Of a stretch of DNA of 64,000 nt, positions 19,490-29,096 are shown in pieces. Source of the stretch: an uncultured Lachnospiraceae bacterium (GTDB taxonomy: Bacteria > Bacillota > Clostridia > Lachnospirales > Lachnospiraceae); NCBI GenBank assembly GCA_959022495.1, contig CAUEYX010000002.1:124001-188000 (forward strand), read 5' to 3'. The position numbers were made by a program, and so were the translations under genes. The notes under the pieces are model-generated. The model ran no database searches. It was not told where the DNA came from and saw only the letters and a list, made by a program, of their open reading frames with translations. The number at the start of each line of letters is the position of its first letter. Within the stretch, counting starts at the first letter, position 1.

Positions 19490-19515
19490 GCTGTACTTCC
19501 TTTCCCACCAACAAA

Positions 19516-19541
19516 GAAGAGTGAACTTTCGTCCACTCTTC
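19516..19541 (-). promoter_or_regulatory. Hairpin in the rimP leader
   Basis: Complementary arms GAAGAGTG(G)AC / GT(T)CACTCTTC lie between the promoter and the rimP ribosome binding site, followed by TTTGTT on the minus strand. It resembles a weak intrinsic terminator or attenuator; nusA is known to feed back on its own operon in other bacteria. The role here is inference. Confidence 0.4.
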
Positions 19542-19569
19542 TGCCGGAATCATTATGTAACTATTGGCT

Positions 19570-19598
19570 AGTATATCACTTATTTTCTGATCGCGCAA
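19570..19598 (-). promoter_or_regulatory. Promoter of the rimP-nusA-infB operon
   Basis: TTGCGC (19593-19598) and TATACT (19570-19575) are separated by 17 bases on the minus strand. Confidence 0.6.
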
Positions 19599-19640
19599 GA
19601 CATTTAACCAAATTTGCCCAAATTTCCAAATTTGTCTGAA

Positions 19641-20447
19641 TTAGAAGAAATCTTTTTTCTTGATGATCCTTCCGCCAATATACAGCATGACACCTGTCAG
19701 GACCACACATACCGCCAGACATTGAAGTGCATTTACTCCGCTGCCCATAAATCTGTCATAGCGCAGCAGCATCAAATAATTAAAAATCAAAAACGGGGAC
19801 CGAAAGAACACCGAGCCTGCCAAAACAGCCACCGGCACCATAAATCCGGCTGCGGCATTGATTTTCACAGACAGAACACACTGAACGCCTGCCATCGCAT
19901 TCAAGACGGCAAGGGACATGACCGCCACTCCCAGGACAAGTCCCGCTGTATGTACGCCTTCCATCATCAGTCCGTTGTATTCCTGCTGAAACTGTATGTT
20001 AATCCCCTGTATCCCTGCCCCTGAAACAATACTGTATAGGAAAAAAGCCAGGAGGGAAACCGCAATGTAAGCTGCTGATTCCAGAAAAATTCGACCCATG
20101 CACCCTATCCACCATTGTCCCCTTGTCTTCTTTCTCAGCAGAATCTGATGTTGATAGCCGGAAAAACTGCTGCTGATCCTTTTCGCTGTGAATGCGAAAA
20201 ACGAAATAAAATACAGAGACCATAATGCCGGAATATGAAACGGGATCTGCACCGATCTCACATACGGCATTGTCCCTTTATAAAACTCGATCAAATAATC
20301 CGCCGCAGACAGGCTGATCTCCCCGCCGCGCATCTGTTCCAGAGCCTGAATATTTATCTGAAAATAACGGCAGGCAGTCAGCACAATGCATACTGGAATC
20401 AGATATTTCCAGGCGGAGACAGCTGCTGTTGTTTTAAGCTTCCTCAC
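19641..20447 (-). CDS. ABC-2-type membrane protein (last gene of the peptide/ABC locus)
   Basis: The product has 268 residues and about six hydrophobic segments: near 12-32, 75-95, 115-140, 160-190, 200-220 and 235-255. It carries no catalytic motif. Its position after an ATPase, two permease-like genes and a lipoprotein-like gene suggests that it is a third membrane subunit of the same exporter. I cannot name the family precisely. Its base composition is AT-richer than the adjacent rimP operon. Confidence 0.6.
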   Translation of the reverse strand: MRKLKTTAAVSAWKYLIPVCIVLTACRYFQINIQALEQMRGGEISLSAADYLIEFYKGTMPYVRSVQIPFHIPALWSLYFISFFAFTAKRISSSFSGYQHQILLRKKTRGQWWIGCMGRIFLESAAYIAVSLLAFFLYSIVSGAGIQGINIQFQQEYNGLMMEGVHTAGLVLGVAVMSLAVLNAMAGVQCVLSVKINAAAGFMVPVAVLAGSVFFRSPFLIFNYLMLLRYDRFMGSGVNALQCLAVCVVLTGVMLYIGGRIIKKKDFF

Positions 20448-20462
20448 ATGATCCTCCTGTTT

Positions 20463-21011
20463 CTATAATTCTAAAATTGTTTTTATCGGATAAGAAGAAA
20501 ATGTAAGCCAGAACTCCCGGCTGTCGATCTGTTCCCACTGCCGGTCTGTAAATTGATAGGCGAGTACTTCAAACAGATAGGAAGCCTCCATCCTCTGCCC
20601 TGCCTCAAGCTCTGGCATCACAGATCCATAGTTCTCCATATCCGCACTTCCCAGAAAACTTGAAATCGAAGCGGAATACCCCAGACTCTCCATGTTCAGT
20701 GCTGTCAGGTCACACTGCTTCGCCTCTTCTGTCTTATTTTCCAGAATCACAGAAACTTTCCTCAGCTGCGCTTCCAGAAAAGGGGATTCCCCTCTTATCG
20801 CATAGAGAGCTTCCCTCTCTTCATCACTCAGTATTTCCCAGCCTGTCACTGTAAGAAAGACTCCGTCCTGAATCTCCACTTCCTGCCCGGCATCAATCCG
20901 TTCCACAGATGCCGCCGGATATTTCCGGTTAATTCGGATATATCCCGTTGTAAAAATAGCAGCCAGTATTAGGACAAGCACGGCTGCTGTCACTTTCTTT
21001 TTCATACACAT
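20463..21011 (-). CDS. Membrane-anchored DUF5028/DUF4352-like protein
   Basis: The 182-residue protein has a short basic N-terminus and one hydrophobic helix (about residues 5-25), then an extracytoplasmic beta-rich domain. The segment DAGQEVEIQDGVFLTVTGWEIL and the later VSVILENKTEE pattern resemble small DUF5028/DUF4352-type proteins that accompany ABC transporters in gut Firmicutes. A sister protein is encoded at 23302-24042 in the same locus. Function is unknown; a substrate-sensing or immunity-like partner is possible. Confidence 0.55.
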   Translation of the reverse strand: MCMKKKVTAAVLVLILAAIFTTGYIRINRKYPAASVERIDAGQEVEIQDGVFLTVTGWEILSDEEREALYAIRGESPFLEAQLRKVSVILENKTEEAKQCDLTALNMESLGYSASISSFLGSADMENYGSVMPELEAGQRMEASYLFEVLAYQFTDRQWEQIDSREFWLTFSSYPIKTILEL

Positions 21012-21017
21012 CTCCTA

Positions 21018-21656
21018 TCATACGATATGGTCTTTGATCTCTCCCCGGTCCATCTTGTATATCTCATCCGCCGCCTCTTCAAGAAGCTCAGAAGCATGAC
21101 AGGAGATAATCACCAGGGCGCCCCGCTCCTTCTCCTCTTTTATAAGCTCCCACAGCCGTTTCTCGCTCTTTTCATCAAGCGCATTGGCCGGCTCATCTAA
21201 AATAACGATATCCGGCTTTTCCATAATCGCTGCCGCAATTCCAAGCTTCTGCTTCATCCCAAGAGAGTACGTCTTATATTTTTTGTCCATTACCTCTTCC
21301 AGGCCGACTCTTTTCAGCGTTTCAATGATCTCCATCCTTCCCGCCGTCTTTTTTATGGACGCCAGTACCTCCAGATTCTGAAAACCTGTGTAAGAGTTCA
21401 AAAAGCCCGGCTTTTCAATCAAAATGCCGATGCTTTTGGGGAAAGACATCTCTTTTCCTAATTCTTCTCCATCTATTATTACGTTACCTGATGTAGGAAG
21501 CACGAGACCGCATATCACTCTCATAAGCATGGATTTGCCGCATCCGTTCTTTCCCTGGAGCCCGTAGACCCTGCCCCTCTCCATTGAAATCGTGATATTC
21601 TTTAAAACTTCTTCCGCACCGATCTGTTTGCTGATATTTTGTATCTCTAAAAACAT
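21018..21656 (-). CDS. ABC transporter ATP-binding protein
   Basis: This 212-residue ATPase has Walker A GKNGCGKS near residue 35, a variant signature YSLGMKQK and Walker B IVILDEPANALDE. The short length and the SLGMKQ signature are typical of bacteriocin/lantibiotic-type ABC exporters and immunity pumps. It lies 4 bases after the permease gene and drives the two or three membrane proteins around it. Confidence 0.9.
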   Translation of the reverse strand: MFLEIQNISKQIGAEEVLKNITISMERGRVYGLQGKNGCGKSMLMRVICGLVLPTSGNVIIDGEELGKEMSFPKSIGILIEKPGFLNSYTGFQNLEVLASIKKTAGRMEIIETLKRVGLEEVMDKKYKTYSLGMKQKLGIAAAIMEKPDIVILDEPANALDEKSEKRLWELIKEEKERGALVIISCHASELLEEAADEIYKMDRGEIKDHIV

Positions 21657-21659
21657 ATT

Positions 21660-22451
21660 TTATTCCCCCGCATTCATTTCTCCGTATAAGTCTTTCTTTC
21701 TGATAAAACGCGCTTCCACAGCGTACTCTGCCAAGATCACGAATAGTCCCAGCAGAAAGGCCCCTCCCATCCTCACCGGAGAGTTCCAGGACACCATCTG
21801 GACCGAAAAAATCTGGTAATACCCGTCGAACTTCCAGGAGGAGATCCCCGCCAGCAGAACAAGCACAATCCACAGAGCCGGCATATATCTGGGACTCCAG
21901 AGCAAAAACTCCATAAGCATGAGGACCTGTACAAACTTCACAAGATACATTCCGAAGATCATAGCGAGGATTACAAGGAACCCCACCTCATCCCCTGTAC
22001 CGGTCCGCGAATAATACAGACTGTCGATCTGATCCCAGTTTATAAAACTACCTGTCATTATTCTTGCAAACACGGTCTCCACAGCCAGCATGACCACTGT
22101 GATAATGACCGCATATCCAAAACCTTCCCAGATCTGCTTTCGAAACATCTTCTTCCTATCCCCGTACCGCATAAGCCGCTGAACGTTTAAACTGTCCCTG
22201 CCGGATTTCATAACGAGAAAGATGAAAATCGGAAACAGCATGATTCCAAAGTGAACCTGCCCCTGAAAAATAATCAGAGCGTCCGCCGCGCTGATCTTCA
22301 CATGGTAAAACTGCAGGTAGGAATCATACAGTCCCCGGCAGCTCCCGTAAGAAAAAAACACAATCCATATAAGAATAAGGGCCAGGAGTTTCCTTTCTTT
22401 ATAAAAGCCATCCATAACACTGCGAACATGCCATTTTACATCAGAAAACAT
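21660..22451 (-). CDS. ABC-2-type permease-like membrane protein
   Basis: A 263-residue protein with about six hydrophobic segments, beginning near residue 20 (LLALILIWIVFFSYG). No conserved enzymatic motif is seen. It overlaps the preceding permease gene by 11 bases and is followed directly by the ATPase, so it is a membrane subunit of this exporter. Confidence 0.7.
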   Translation of the reverse strand: MFSDVKWHVRSVMDGFYKERKLLALILIWIVFFSYGSCRGLYDSYLQFYHVKISAADALIIFQGQVHFGIMLFPIFIFLVMKSGRDSLNVQRLMRYGDRKKMFRKQIWEGFGYAVIITVVMLAVETVFARIMTGSFINWDQIDSLYYSRTGTGDEVGFLVILAMIFGMYLVKFVQVLMLMEFLLWSPRYMPALWIVLVLLAGISSWKFDGYYQIFSVQMVSWNSPVRMGGAFLLGLFVILAEYAVEARFIRKKDLYGEMNAGE

Positions 22452-23265
22452 CTTCCCGTTCTCCTTTTTGCGTGAAAATAATCCAGGTCCCCAGAAGACC
22501 CAAAGCCAAGTAAATTAGGAAAACCCACGGATTCAGAATCCCGCAGCCGGCCTGTCCCATATATACAATGGAATACTCCCGCACACCAAGGAGATCACAC
22601 CCCGCATAGATAATTAACTGGATGAAAAACGGAATCACCGCGATCACGATCTTATAGTCTGAGAGAAAGCTGACTGCCAGTGTTATACACGCGAAGATCC
22701 CTCCGATTAAAAAATCAATCAAAAGGAAGATTAAAATATAAATCAGAGGATGAGAAAAATATACACTGCTGAACAGATTCCCCGCACTGATTCCATTCTG
22801 CGGATAAATGGTTGAAGGGACAAGATTCGGGACCAGGGCCATACAGCAGAGTACATTCAGAAGCAGGGGGACCACAACCGCTGTCCCTCCTGATAGAAAA
22901 GCCGCGATGTACTTTGCGCGCAGGAATGTTTTCCTGCTGCATCTGATATAGATACTTTTTATAAATCCACTTTCCGAATCTGTAAAATATGATGTGCCAA
23001 ATGGCAGCATTGCAAGAACCGGCATCAAAAGAAAAAAGAGAAACACCTCAAGGTTGGCGCCGTTTCCCGCCATCCAGGTTCCCGAGACATAGGCTGGCGA
23101 AAGGATCGGGCTTCTTCCGAAATCCAGCATTTCATTTCTAAAATAAGCGGGAATCTGATCCTGGATCACCTGCGCGATCGACAGAGCACAGCCGATCAAT
23201 AACGCCAATAACATGCCCTTGTTCTTGAATGCACGTCTGAATTCTATTTTTAAAAGACCTTTCAT
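22441..23265 (-). CDS. ABC-2-type permease
   Basis: The 274-residue protein starts MKGLLKIEFRRAFKNKG, the basic amphipathic N-terminus common in ABC-2 permeases, and has six hydrophobic segments (about 17-37, 70-90, 115-140, 165-190, 200-220, 245-265). It is translationally coupled to the next permease gene. It pairs with the ATPase at 21018-21656. Confidence 0.72.
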   Translation of the reverse strand: MKGLLKIEFRRAFKNKGMLLALLIGCALSIAQVIQDQIPAYFRNEMLDFGRSPILSPAYVSGTWMAGNGANLEVFLFFLLMPVLAMLPFGTSYFTDSESGFIKSIYIRCSRKTFLRAKYIAAFLSGGTAVVVPLLLNVLCCMALVPNLVPSTIYPQNGISAGNLFSSVYFSHPLIYILIFLLIDFLIGGIFACITLAVSFLSDYKIVIAVIPFFIQLIIYAGCDLLGVREYSIVYMGQAGCGILNPWVFLIYLALGLLGTWIIFTQKGEREDVF

Positions 23266-23301
23266 ATATACTCCTGCACAAGCGGCATCGGCCGCCGTAT
23301 T

Positions 23302-24042
23302 TTAGTTTAAAATGATCCACCTGCGGACCTCTGTGTCAAGCTTGTTCAGATCATCGTCTGACATTCCAGTATGATTGATGCTCAAGTAAAATCCATCACT
23401 AAATGACAAAAGATCATCCTGAACAATATAGATCAGCCGCTCTTTTCTCGTTTCTTTTCCTATAAAAGTTTCTTTAAACGCATCCTTATTTCTTTCTTTT
23501 ACTACATTTGCCGCAAGGTCAACCATATCAATCACTCCGCCTGTGTAAGATTCCTCCGCCCCCTTAAGGCGCAGACGTATAAATCCCCACAGCGCTTGGG
23601 TAACTTCTGTATCCCGGAGATTTTCCACAGTTATGTCAACTACAACATAGGAATAATCGTTCATAAGATTCATATTTTCGTCGTACTGCGCGTCAGGATA
23701 TTCTGTCAGCTGATAATTCCCAGGATTCTGCTTGGTAACCTGCCAGGAATCAACGGTGTACGCATATGGCAGATTGCGGATAGTCCTGCCCGTTGAGACA
23801 ACATACCTTGCATCTACTTCATGATCTAAATGATCAGACAGATATTCTGCCAGTTCTTTCGAAGCTTCATCTGGTTCTTGGTCCTGGACCGCTATGGAAG
23901 TGTCCATACCATCAGTATCCGTGACTTCTGCTAAAGTCGGAGCGTCTTTGTCTGGTCTCCCGCCCCTGAAATAAACGATACAAAGAACAGCCATCACTAC
24001 GGCCGCCAGAATTACAATTATCGATATTATTGTTTTTTTCAA
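23302..24042 (-). CDS. Membrane-anchored DUF5028/DUF4352-like protein
   Basis: The likely start is a TTG at 24042 after GGGAG, giving a 246-residue protein beginning with KKTIISIIVIL, a single membrane helix. The extracytoplasmic part contains YSYVVVDITVENLRD, the pattern of DUF4352-like folds (a conserved 'own-sequence' beta strand). It resembles the smaller protein at 20463-21011. It is separated from the upstream peptide gene by a hairpin that may limit read-through. Function is unknown; context suggests a partner of the ABC exporter. Confidence 0.6.
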   Translation of the reverse strand: MKKTIISIIVILAAVVMAVLCIVYFRGGRPDKDAPTLAEVTDTDGMDTSIAVQDQEPDEASKELAEYLSDHLDHEVDARYVVSTGRTIRNLPYAYTVDSWQVTKQNPGNYQLTEYPDAQYDENMNLMNDYSYVVVDITVENLRDTEVTQALWGFIRLRLKGAEESYTGGVIDMVDLAANVVKERNKDAFKETFIGKETRKERLIYIVQDDLLSFSDGFYLSINHTGMSDDDLNKLDTEVRRWIILN

Positions 24043-24072
24043 TTGAATAAATCTCTCCCTCTTTTTAAGAAA

Positions 24073-24096
24073 GCTGCCCTCGTTAACGAAGGCAGC
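24073..24096 (-). terminator. Hairpin between peptide gene and ABC genes (partial terminator)
   Basis: A 12-base-pair near-perfect palindrome (arms GCTGCCTTCGTT and its complement, one wobble) is followed on the minus strand by TTTCTTAAAAAG. It sits between the small peptide gene and the transporter genes, where a leaky terminator would make the peptide transcript more abundant than the rest. Confidence 0.55.
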
Positions 24097-24148
24097 CCAT
24101 GATATATCAATATTTTCTATGAATAATTTATTAAATACCAGGGTGATT

Positions 24149-24569
24149 TCATATACTATCGGGACTCCAATAACCATATATTGTCGCCGGATTACTATTC
24201 GCAGGTTCAATCAGCAAGTAACAATTGAGTTTCCCACTTTCTTTTACTAAATTAGGAATATAATACTGCTGACCTACTCCTATATAGTAAGAACTCGCCC
24301 CGTAAGTATAATTTGTCGTATCACTATAAACCGAAAATACGCAGGTATATTTCCTTTGTGATATACATAACAAGAAGTGTAATCCCACTTTTCTTCAGGG
24401 GCAGTCTGTCCCCACAAACCGCCAGTTGAATTATATGCATAGAACCTATCAGTTATATTTCCTACTGCAGACACACCCTGCGTAATTCCACTAACTAAGA
24501 CTACACCCAAAAGAGCGCCGAACGATATCTTAGCTCTTTTCCCCAGTTTCAAAAGCACTTTTTCTTCAT
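24149..24569 (-). pseudogene. Secreted DUF2712-like small protein, two frameshifts
   Basis: An AGGAGG lies 8 bases before the ATG at 24569, but that frame stops after six codons (MKKKCF). Shifting by one base at the short A run gives a signal peptide (KISFGALLGVVLVSGITQGVSA). That frame continues to a second break near 24345, after which a third frame continues with YTCVFSVYSDTTNYTYG and ends in IYGYWSPDSI. One added base at each place restores a protein of about 140 residues. The Tyr/Asn-rich body and the GYW ending resemble DUF2712 proteins, which are found beside ABC exporters. Either it is a recent pseudogene or two sequencing errors fall in it. Confidence 0.65.
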
Positions 24570-24619
24570 ATTCTCTTCCTCCTTTTAAAGATTCCGAGAA
24601 CACCACATCAATTGAATTT

Positions 24620-24649
24620 AATATAATACAAAATCGTCATCATTGTCAA
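24620..24649 (-). promoter_or_regulatory. Promoter of the peptide/ABC locus
   Basis: A perfect -35 TTGACA (24644-24649) and -10 TATATT (24620-24625) are 18 bases apart, about 50 bases before the peptide gene. The surrounding ~230 bases up to parC are AT-rich with nothing else recognisable. Confidence 0.65.
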
Positions 24650-24803
24650 TATTACTTTTTATAACATTTTTTATTTGTGCATATATACCAATCTTTTTAG
24701 TTGTTAATGTTTTTACATTCCGCTGGCAATTCGAATTGTTTAACCTTGCAGAACTAAATAATAATTCTTAAAACCTCTCATGATAAAGGTATGCTAATGT
24801 AGA

Positions 24804-27047
24804 TTATCCCCGGTATTTTGTCCCATTTCCGTCCCGCTTTGCCGCTCTTAACCGGTTCAGGGCAACTTCCTTCTCTCTGTAAAGGATCTTTGTCTCCGTC
24901 CCTTCCTCAAACAGATATACATTCTCCAGTTCGTCCTTCTTCTGAAGCCGGATGCCCCGCACGCCCAGCGCCGCTTTCTTTTTTACCGGCACTTCCGAAG
25001 ACGGAAAGCGCAGGAAATATCCGTTCTTTGTCTGAAGCACTATATTCTGACTGTCATTAACTACCTTTACCGCGATCAGCGCGTCATCCTCCTGGAGCTT
25101 TGTCGCCGCGATTGTCCGCTTTGACACTTGGAATTCGGACCCTTCTACTTTCTTGACCATTCCCTGCGCTGTGGCGAAGAGAAGATTCGCGAACCGCATC
25201 TGTTCCGCGTCACAGACCATAACAATCTGTTCCTCACTGGACGAATAATTGCTCACATTATCAATCGGTGTCCCCTTGTCCCGGAATCTGCCGTAGGGCA
25301 GGTCAAGCATTTTCACCTGATGCATCCTGCCAGTGTCTGTAAAAATACACAGCTTCCCGGTATTCATACAGTGGACAATGTATTTATTCTCACTGTCCGC
25401 CGCCTCTTTATTTCTTTCATACACGGAGAGGTCCACAGTCTTGGCATACCCGAAGCGGTCCATAAGGAAGACCACTTCCTGCTCTTCAATCTTTTTCTCC
25501 TCAAAGACCGCCTCCTCCGCATTCTCAACGACCGTGCGCCGCTTCCGCGCGTATTCCTTTTTAAAAGCGTCCAGCTCTTCGATAATCACGCCCGCCATGG
25601 AATCATAATTATTCAGGATATCCTCATACCGCGCGATATTTTTCAGGGTCTGCTCGTGCTCTTCGATCAGAGCCTGGACTTCCAGCCCGATCAGACGGTA
25701 CAGACGCATCTCGAGGATGGCTGTTGCCTGGCGTTCGGTAAACCGGAGCATGGCCGCCATTTTCTTGGAGATCTTTGACTTAAATGTGATATTGTCCGTC
25801 ACGCCGTTTACCAGGCAGGCGCGGGCGTCTTTGACGGATTTACTTCCTCTGAGGATCTCAATAATCAGGTCAATTACGTCGCAGGCCTTGATCAGGCCCT
25901 CCTGCACTTCGCTCTTCTCCTGTTCTTTTGCCAGAAGCGTTTTATATTTACGGGTTGAGAGCTCAAACTGGAAATCCACATGGTGTTCGATGATTTTCTT
26001 AAGTCCCAGTGTCTCCGGACGTCCGTCAGCCACAGCGAGCATATTCACGCCAAAAGTATCTTCCAGTCGGGTCTTTTTGTAGAGCATGTTCTTTAAGTTT
26101 TCCGCGTCAGCTCCTCGCTTCAGTTCCAGAACGATCCGAATTCCTTCTTTGGAAGACTGGTTAGAGATGTCCACAATATCCGTCGTCTTTTTCGTCTCCA
26201 CAAGATTTGCCACATCATTTAAGAATTTACCGATACCCGTCCCGATCATCGTATAGGGGATCTCGCTGATGACAAGCTGTTTCTTTCCGCCTTTGAGCTC
26301 CTCAATTTCAACCCTTCCGCGGATTTTGATCTTCCCCTGGCCGGTCTCATAGATGTTCAGGAGGTCATCCTTATTTACTACAATGCCGCCTGTGGGGAAA
26401 TCCGGTCCCTTCACATATTTCATAAGCTGCCGGGTGCTGATCTGGTCATTTTTCATGTAGGCTTTTACCGCGTCAATGACCTCTCCCAGATTGTGAGTGG
26501 GGATACTGGTGGCCATGCCCACGGCAATCCCTTCCGCGCCGTTTACCAAAAGATTCGGTACACGCACCGGAAGTACCAGGGGCTCCTTCTCTGTCTCATC
26601 AAAATTAGGGCCAAAATCAATGACGTTCTTATCCAGGTCACCCAGGCAGACTTCCTGGGTGAATTTCGTAAGCCGTGCCTCTGTATAACGCATGGCCGCG
26701 GCTCCGTCTCCTTCGATGGAGCCGAAATTGCCGTGCCCGTCCACAAGAGTCTGGCCTTTCTTAAAGTCCTGGGCCATGACAACCAGTGCCTCATAGATCG
26801 AGCTGTCTCCGTGGGGATGGTATTTACCCATGGTGTCTCCCACAATACGGGCACATTTACGGTAGGGCTTATCGTAACGGATGCCCAGCTCATACATATC
26901 GTAGAGGGTCCTGCGCTGTACCGGCTTCAGGCCGTCTCTCACATCCGGCAGGGCGCGGGCAATAATTACGCTCATGGCATAATCAATATATGACTTTTTC
27001 ATAAGGTCGGAATATTCGGTCCTTATGATCTGTGATTCACTGTTCAT
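24804..27047 (-). CDS. parC: DNA topoisomerase IV subunit A
   Basis: This 747-residue type IIA topoisomerase A subunit has the catalytic tyrosine at about position 121 (MRYTEARL). The quinolone-determining stretch HPHGDSSIYEAL keeps the serine and acidic residues of sensitive enzymes. It is shorter than typical GyrA and is paired with a 640-residue ParE-type subunit, so topoisomerase IV is more likely than a second gyrase. It decatenates sister chromosomes. The ATG follows AAAGGAGAATGAGGA and lies 16 bases after the parE stop. Confidence 0.88.
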   Translation of the reverse strand: MNSESQIIRTEYSDLMKKSYIDYAMSVIIARALPDVRDGLKPVQRRTLYDMYELGIRYDKPYRKCARIVGDTMGKYHPHGDSSIYEALVVMAQDFKKGQTLVDGHGNFGSIEGDGAAAMRYTEARLTKFTQEVCLGDLDKNVIDFGPNFDETEKEPLVLPVRVPNLLVNGAEGIAVGMATSIPTHNLGEVIDAVKAYMKNDQISTRQLMKYVKGPDFPTGGIVVNKDDLLNIYETGQGKIKIRGRVEIEELKGGKKQLVISEIPYTMIGTGIGKFLNDVANLVETKKTTDIVDISNQSSKEGIRIVLELKRGADAENLKNMLYKKTRLEDTFGVNMLAVADGRPETLGLKKIIEHHVDFQFELSTRKYKTLLAKEQEKSEVQEGLIKACDVIDLIIEILRGSKSVKDARACLVNGVTDNITFKSKISKKMAAMLRFTERQATAILEMRLYRLIGLEVQALIEEHEQTLKNIARYEDILNNYDSMAGVIIEELDAFKKEYARKRRTVVENAEEAVFEEKKIEEQEVVFLMDRFGYAKTVDLSVYERNKEAADSENKYIVHCMNTGKLCIFTDTGRMHQVKMLDLPYGRFRDKGTPIDNVSNYSSSEEQIVMVCDAEQMRFANLLFATAQGMVKKVEGSEFQVSKRTIAATKLQEDDALIAVKVVNDSQNIVLQTKNGYFLRFPSSEVPVKKKAALGVRGIRLQKKDELENVYLFEEGTETKILYREKEVALNRLRAAKRDGNGTKYRG

Positions 27048-27063
27048 TCCTCATTCTCCTTTG

Positions 27064-28986
27064 TCAGATGTCCAGTTCTGCCTCTGTGGCGTTCTCGTAG
27101 ATAAACGCGCGCCTTGGCGGTACTTCTGTTCCCATCAGCATCTCCGTCACCCCGGACGCCATCCTTGCATCCTCAATCTCAACCAGCTTAAGCAGCCGCC
27201 TGTCGGGGTCAAGCGTTGTCTCCCAGAGCTGTTCCGCGTCCATCTCCCCGAGTCCTTTATACCGCTGGAGCGTGAAGGGGCCTTTGTGGGTCTTTCGGTA
27301 TCTCTCCAGTGCCTTGTCATCGTAGAGGTATTCTTCTTTCCCTGTTTTTGGCATGGCTTTATAAAGAGGCGGCATGGCGATGTACACGTGCCCTTCGTAG
27401 ATGAGTTCCGGCATAAATCGGTAAAATAAGGTGAGCAGGAGTGTGGAAATATGGGCGCCGTCCACGTCCGCATCGGCCATAATGATGATCTTATCATACC
27501 GCAGCTTTGTAATATCAAAATCATTGCCGTATCCTTCTGAGAATCCACAGCCAAAGGCATTGATCATTGTCTTTATCTCCGCGTTGGCAAGGATTTTATC
27601 AATGCTCGCCTTCTCTACATTCAGGATCTTTCCACGGATTGGGAGGATGGCCTGAAAATTCCGGTCCCTGGCTGTCTTCGCCGATCCGCCGGCAGAATCT
27701 CCCTCCACGATAAAGATCTCACATTTTTTCGGGTCGCGGCTCTCACAATTGGCAAGTTTCCCATTACTGTCAAAAGAATATTTCTGTTTGGTGAGCAGAT
27801 TGGTCTTTGCCTTTTCTTCGGTCTTTCGGATCTTCGCCGCTTTTTCCGCGCTGGAGAGCACTGTTTTTAATGTGTCCAGATTCCGGTCAAAATACCGCAC
27901 AATCTCCTCGCCTGTCACCTTGCCCACGGCTTTGGCGGCATCCGGGTTGTCCAGCTTTGTCTTTGTCTGTCCCTCAAAGCGCGGGTCCGGATGTTTAATA
28001 GACACAATGGCAGTCATGCCGTTTCGGATGTCCGCTCCGGTAAAATTGGCGTCTTTTTCCTTCAGAATGCCAAGTTCCCTGGCATACTGGTTCATGACCG
28101 TGGTAAAGGTGGTCTTAAAACCGGTCAGGTGGGTTCCGCCCTCCGCATTATAGATATTGTTGCAGAAGCCCAGCACATTCTCATGGAACTCATTGACATA
28201 CTGCAGTGCCGCTTCCACCTCTATCCCATCTGCTTCTCCTTTAAAATAGACCGGGTCATGAAGTGTCTCTTTCTTTCTATTCAAATCACGGATATAGCCC
28301 AGAATCCCGTCCGGTTCATGGTACACAATATGTTCCAGCTGATCCAGCCGCTTGTCGTCAAATGTAATCGTAAGTTCCGGGTTCAGGTATGCGGTCTCAT
28401 GGAGCCTGCTCTTGACTTCCTCCGCCCGGAACCGGGTTTTCTCGAAGATGGTGTCATCCGGGAGAAAGTTTACTGTTGTCCCTGTTTTCCTAGTTTTCCC
28501 AATCTTCGGCAGAAGCCCGTCCTCAAGCTCGATCACAGGGACTCCTCTCTCATAGCGGTCATGGTGGATATACCCGTCTTTACTGATCTTTACATCCATA
28601 TAGGCAGAAAGCGCATTTACCACCGATGAACCCACGCCGTGGAGTCCTCCGCTTGTCTTATACGCCGCGTCGTCGAACTTACCGCCCGCGTGGAGTGTCG
28701 TATATACGATCCGGGCCGCGGAGACTCCCTTCTGATGCATGTCCACCGGGACGCCGCGGCCATTGTCCGACACCGTGGCGGAGCCGTCTTTTTCCAAGGT
28801 TACATGAATCTCAGAGCAGTATCCCGCCAGATGTTCATCCACTGCGTTGTCCACGATCTCATAGATCAGATGGTTCAGTCCCTTCGTGGATACACTTCCA
28901 ATATACATACCCGGACGCTTTCTGACCGCCTCCAGCCCCTCAAGCACCGCTATGCTGCCCGCATCATATGTATGATTACCTGCCAT
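27064..28986 (-). CDS. parE: DNA topoisomerase IV subunit B
   Basis: The start at 28986 follows GGAG by 7 bases and gives 640 residues. It has the GHKL ATPase domain (EIVDNAVDEHLAG, DNGRGVPVDMH, GGLHGVGSSVVNALS) and the TOPRIM domain with EGDSAGGSAKTARDR and DADVDGAHI. It supplies ATP hydrolysis for strand passage with ParC. The gene has its own promoter upstream and forms a two-gene operon with parC. Confidence 0.9.
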   Translation of the reverse strand: MAGNHTYDAGSIAVLEGLEAVRKRPGMYIGSVSTKGLNHLIYEIVDNAVDEHLAGYCSEIHVTLEKDGSATVSDNGRGVPVDMHQKGVSAARIVYTTLHAGGKFDDAAYKTSGGLHGVGSSVVNALSAYMDVKISKDGYIHHDRYERGVPVIELEDGLLPKIGKTRKTGTTVNFLPDDTIFEKTRFRAEEVKSRLHETAYLNPELTITFDDKRLDQLEHIVYHEPDGILGYIRDLNRKKETLHDPVYFKGEADGIEVEAALQYVNEFHENVLGFCNNIYNAEGGTHLTGFKTTFTTVMNQYARELGILKEKDANFTGADIRNGMTAIVSIKHPDPRFEGQTKTKLDNPDAAKAVGKVTGEEIVRYFDRNLDTLKTVLSSAEKAAKIRKTEEKAKTNLLTKQKYSFDSNGKLANCESRDPKKCEIFIVEGDSAGGSAKTARDRNFQAILPIRGKILNVEKASIDKILANAEIKTMINAFGCGFSEGYGNDFDITKLRYDKIIIMADADVDGAHISTLLLTLFYRFMPELIYEGHVYIAMPPLYKAMPKTGKEEYLYDDKALERYRKTHKGPFTLQRYKGLGEMDAEQLWETTLDPDRRLLKLVEIEDARMASGVTEMLMGTEVPPRRAFIYENATEAELDI

Positions 28987-29096
28987 TTCCATTCTCCTTC
29001 TTTGTCCGCGCAGGAAAACGCAGGACTCTTCCTGACCCTGCACAGAAAACGATTTCTTTCCCATGCCCCGCGAAAACGCAGGGCATACCATTACAT

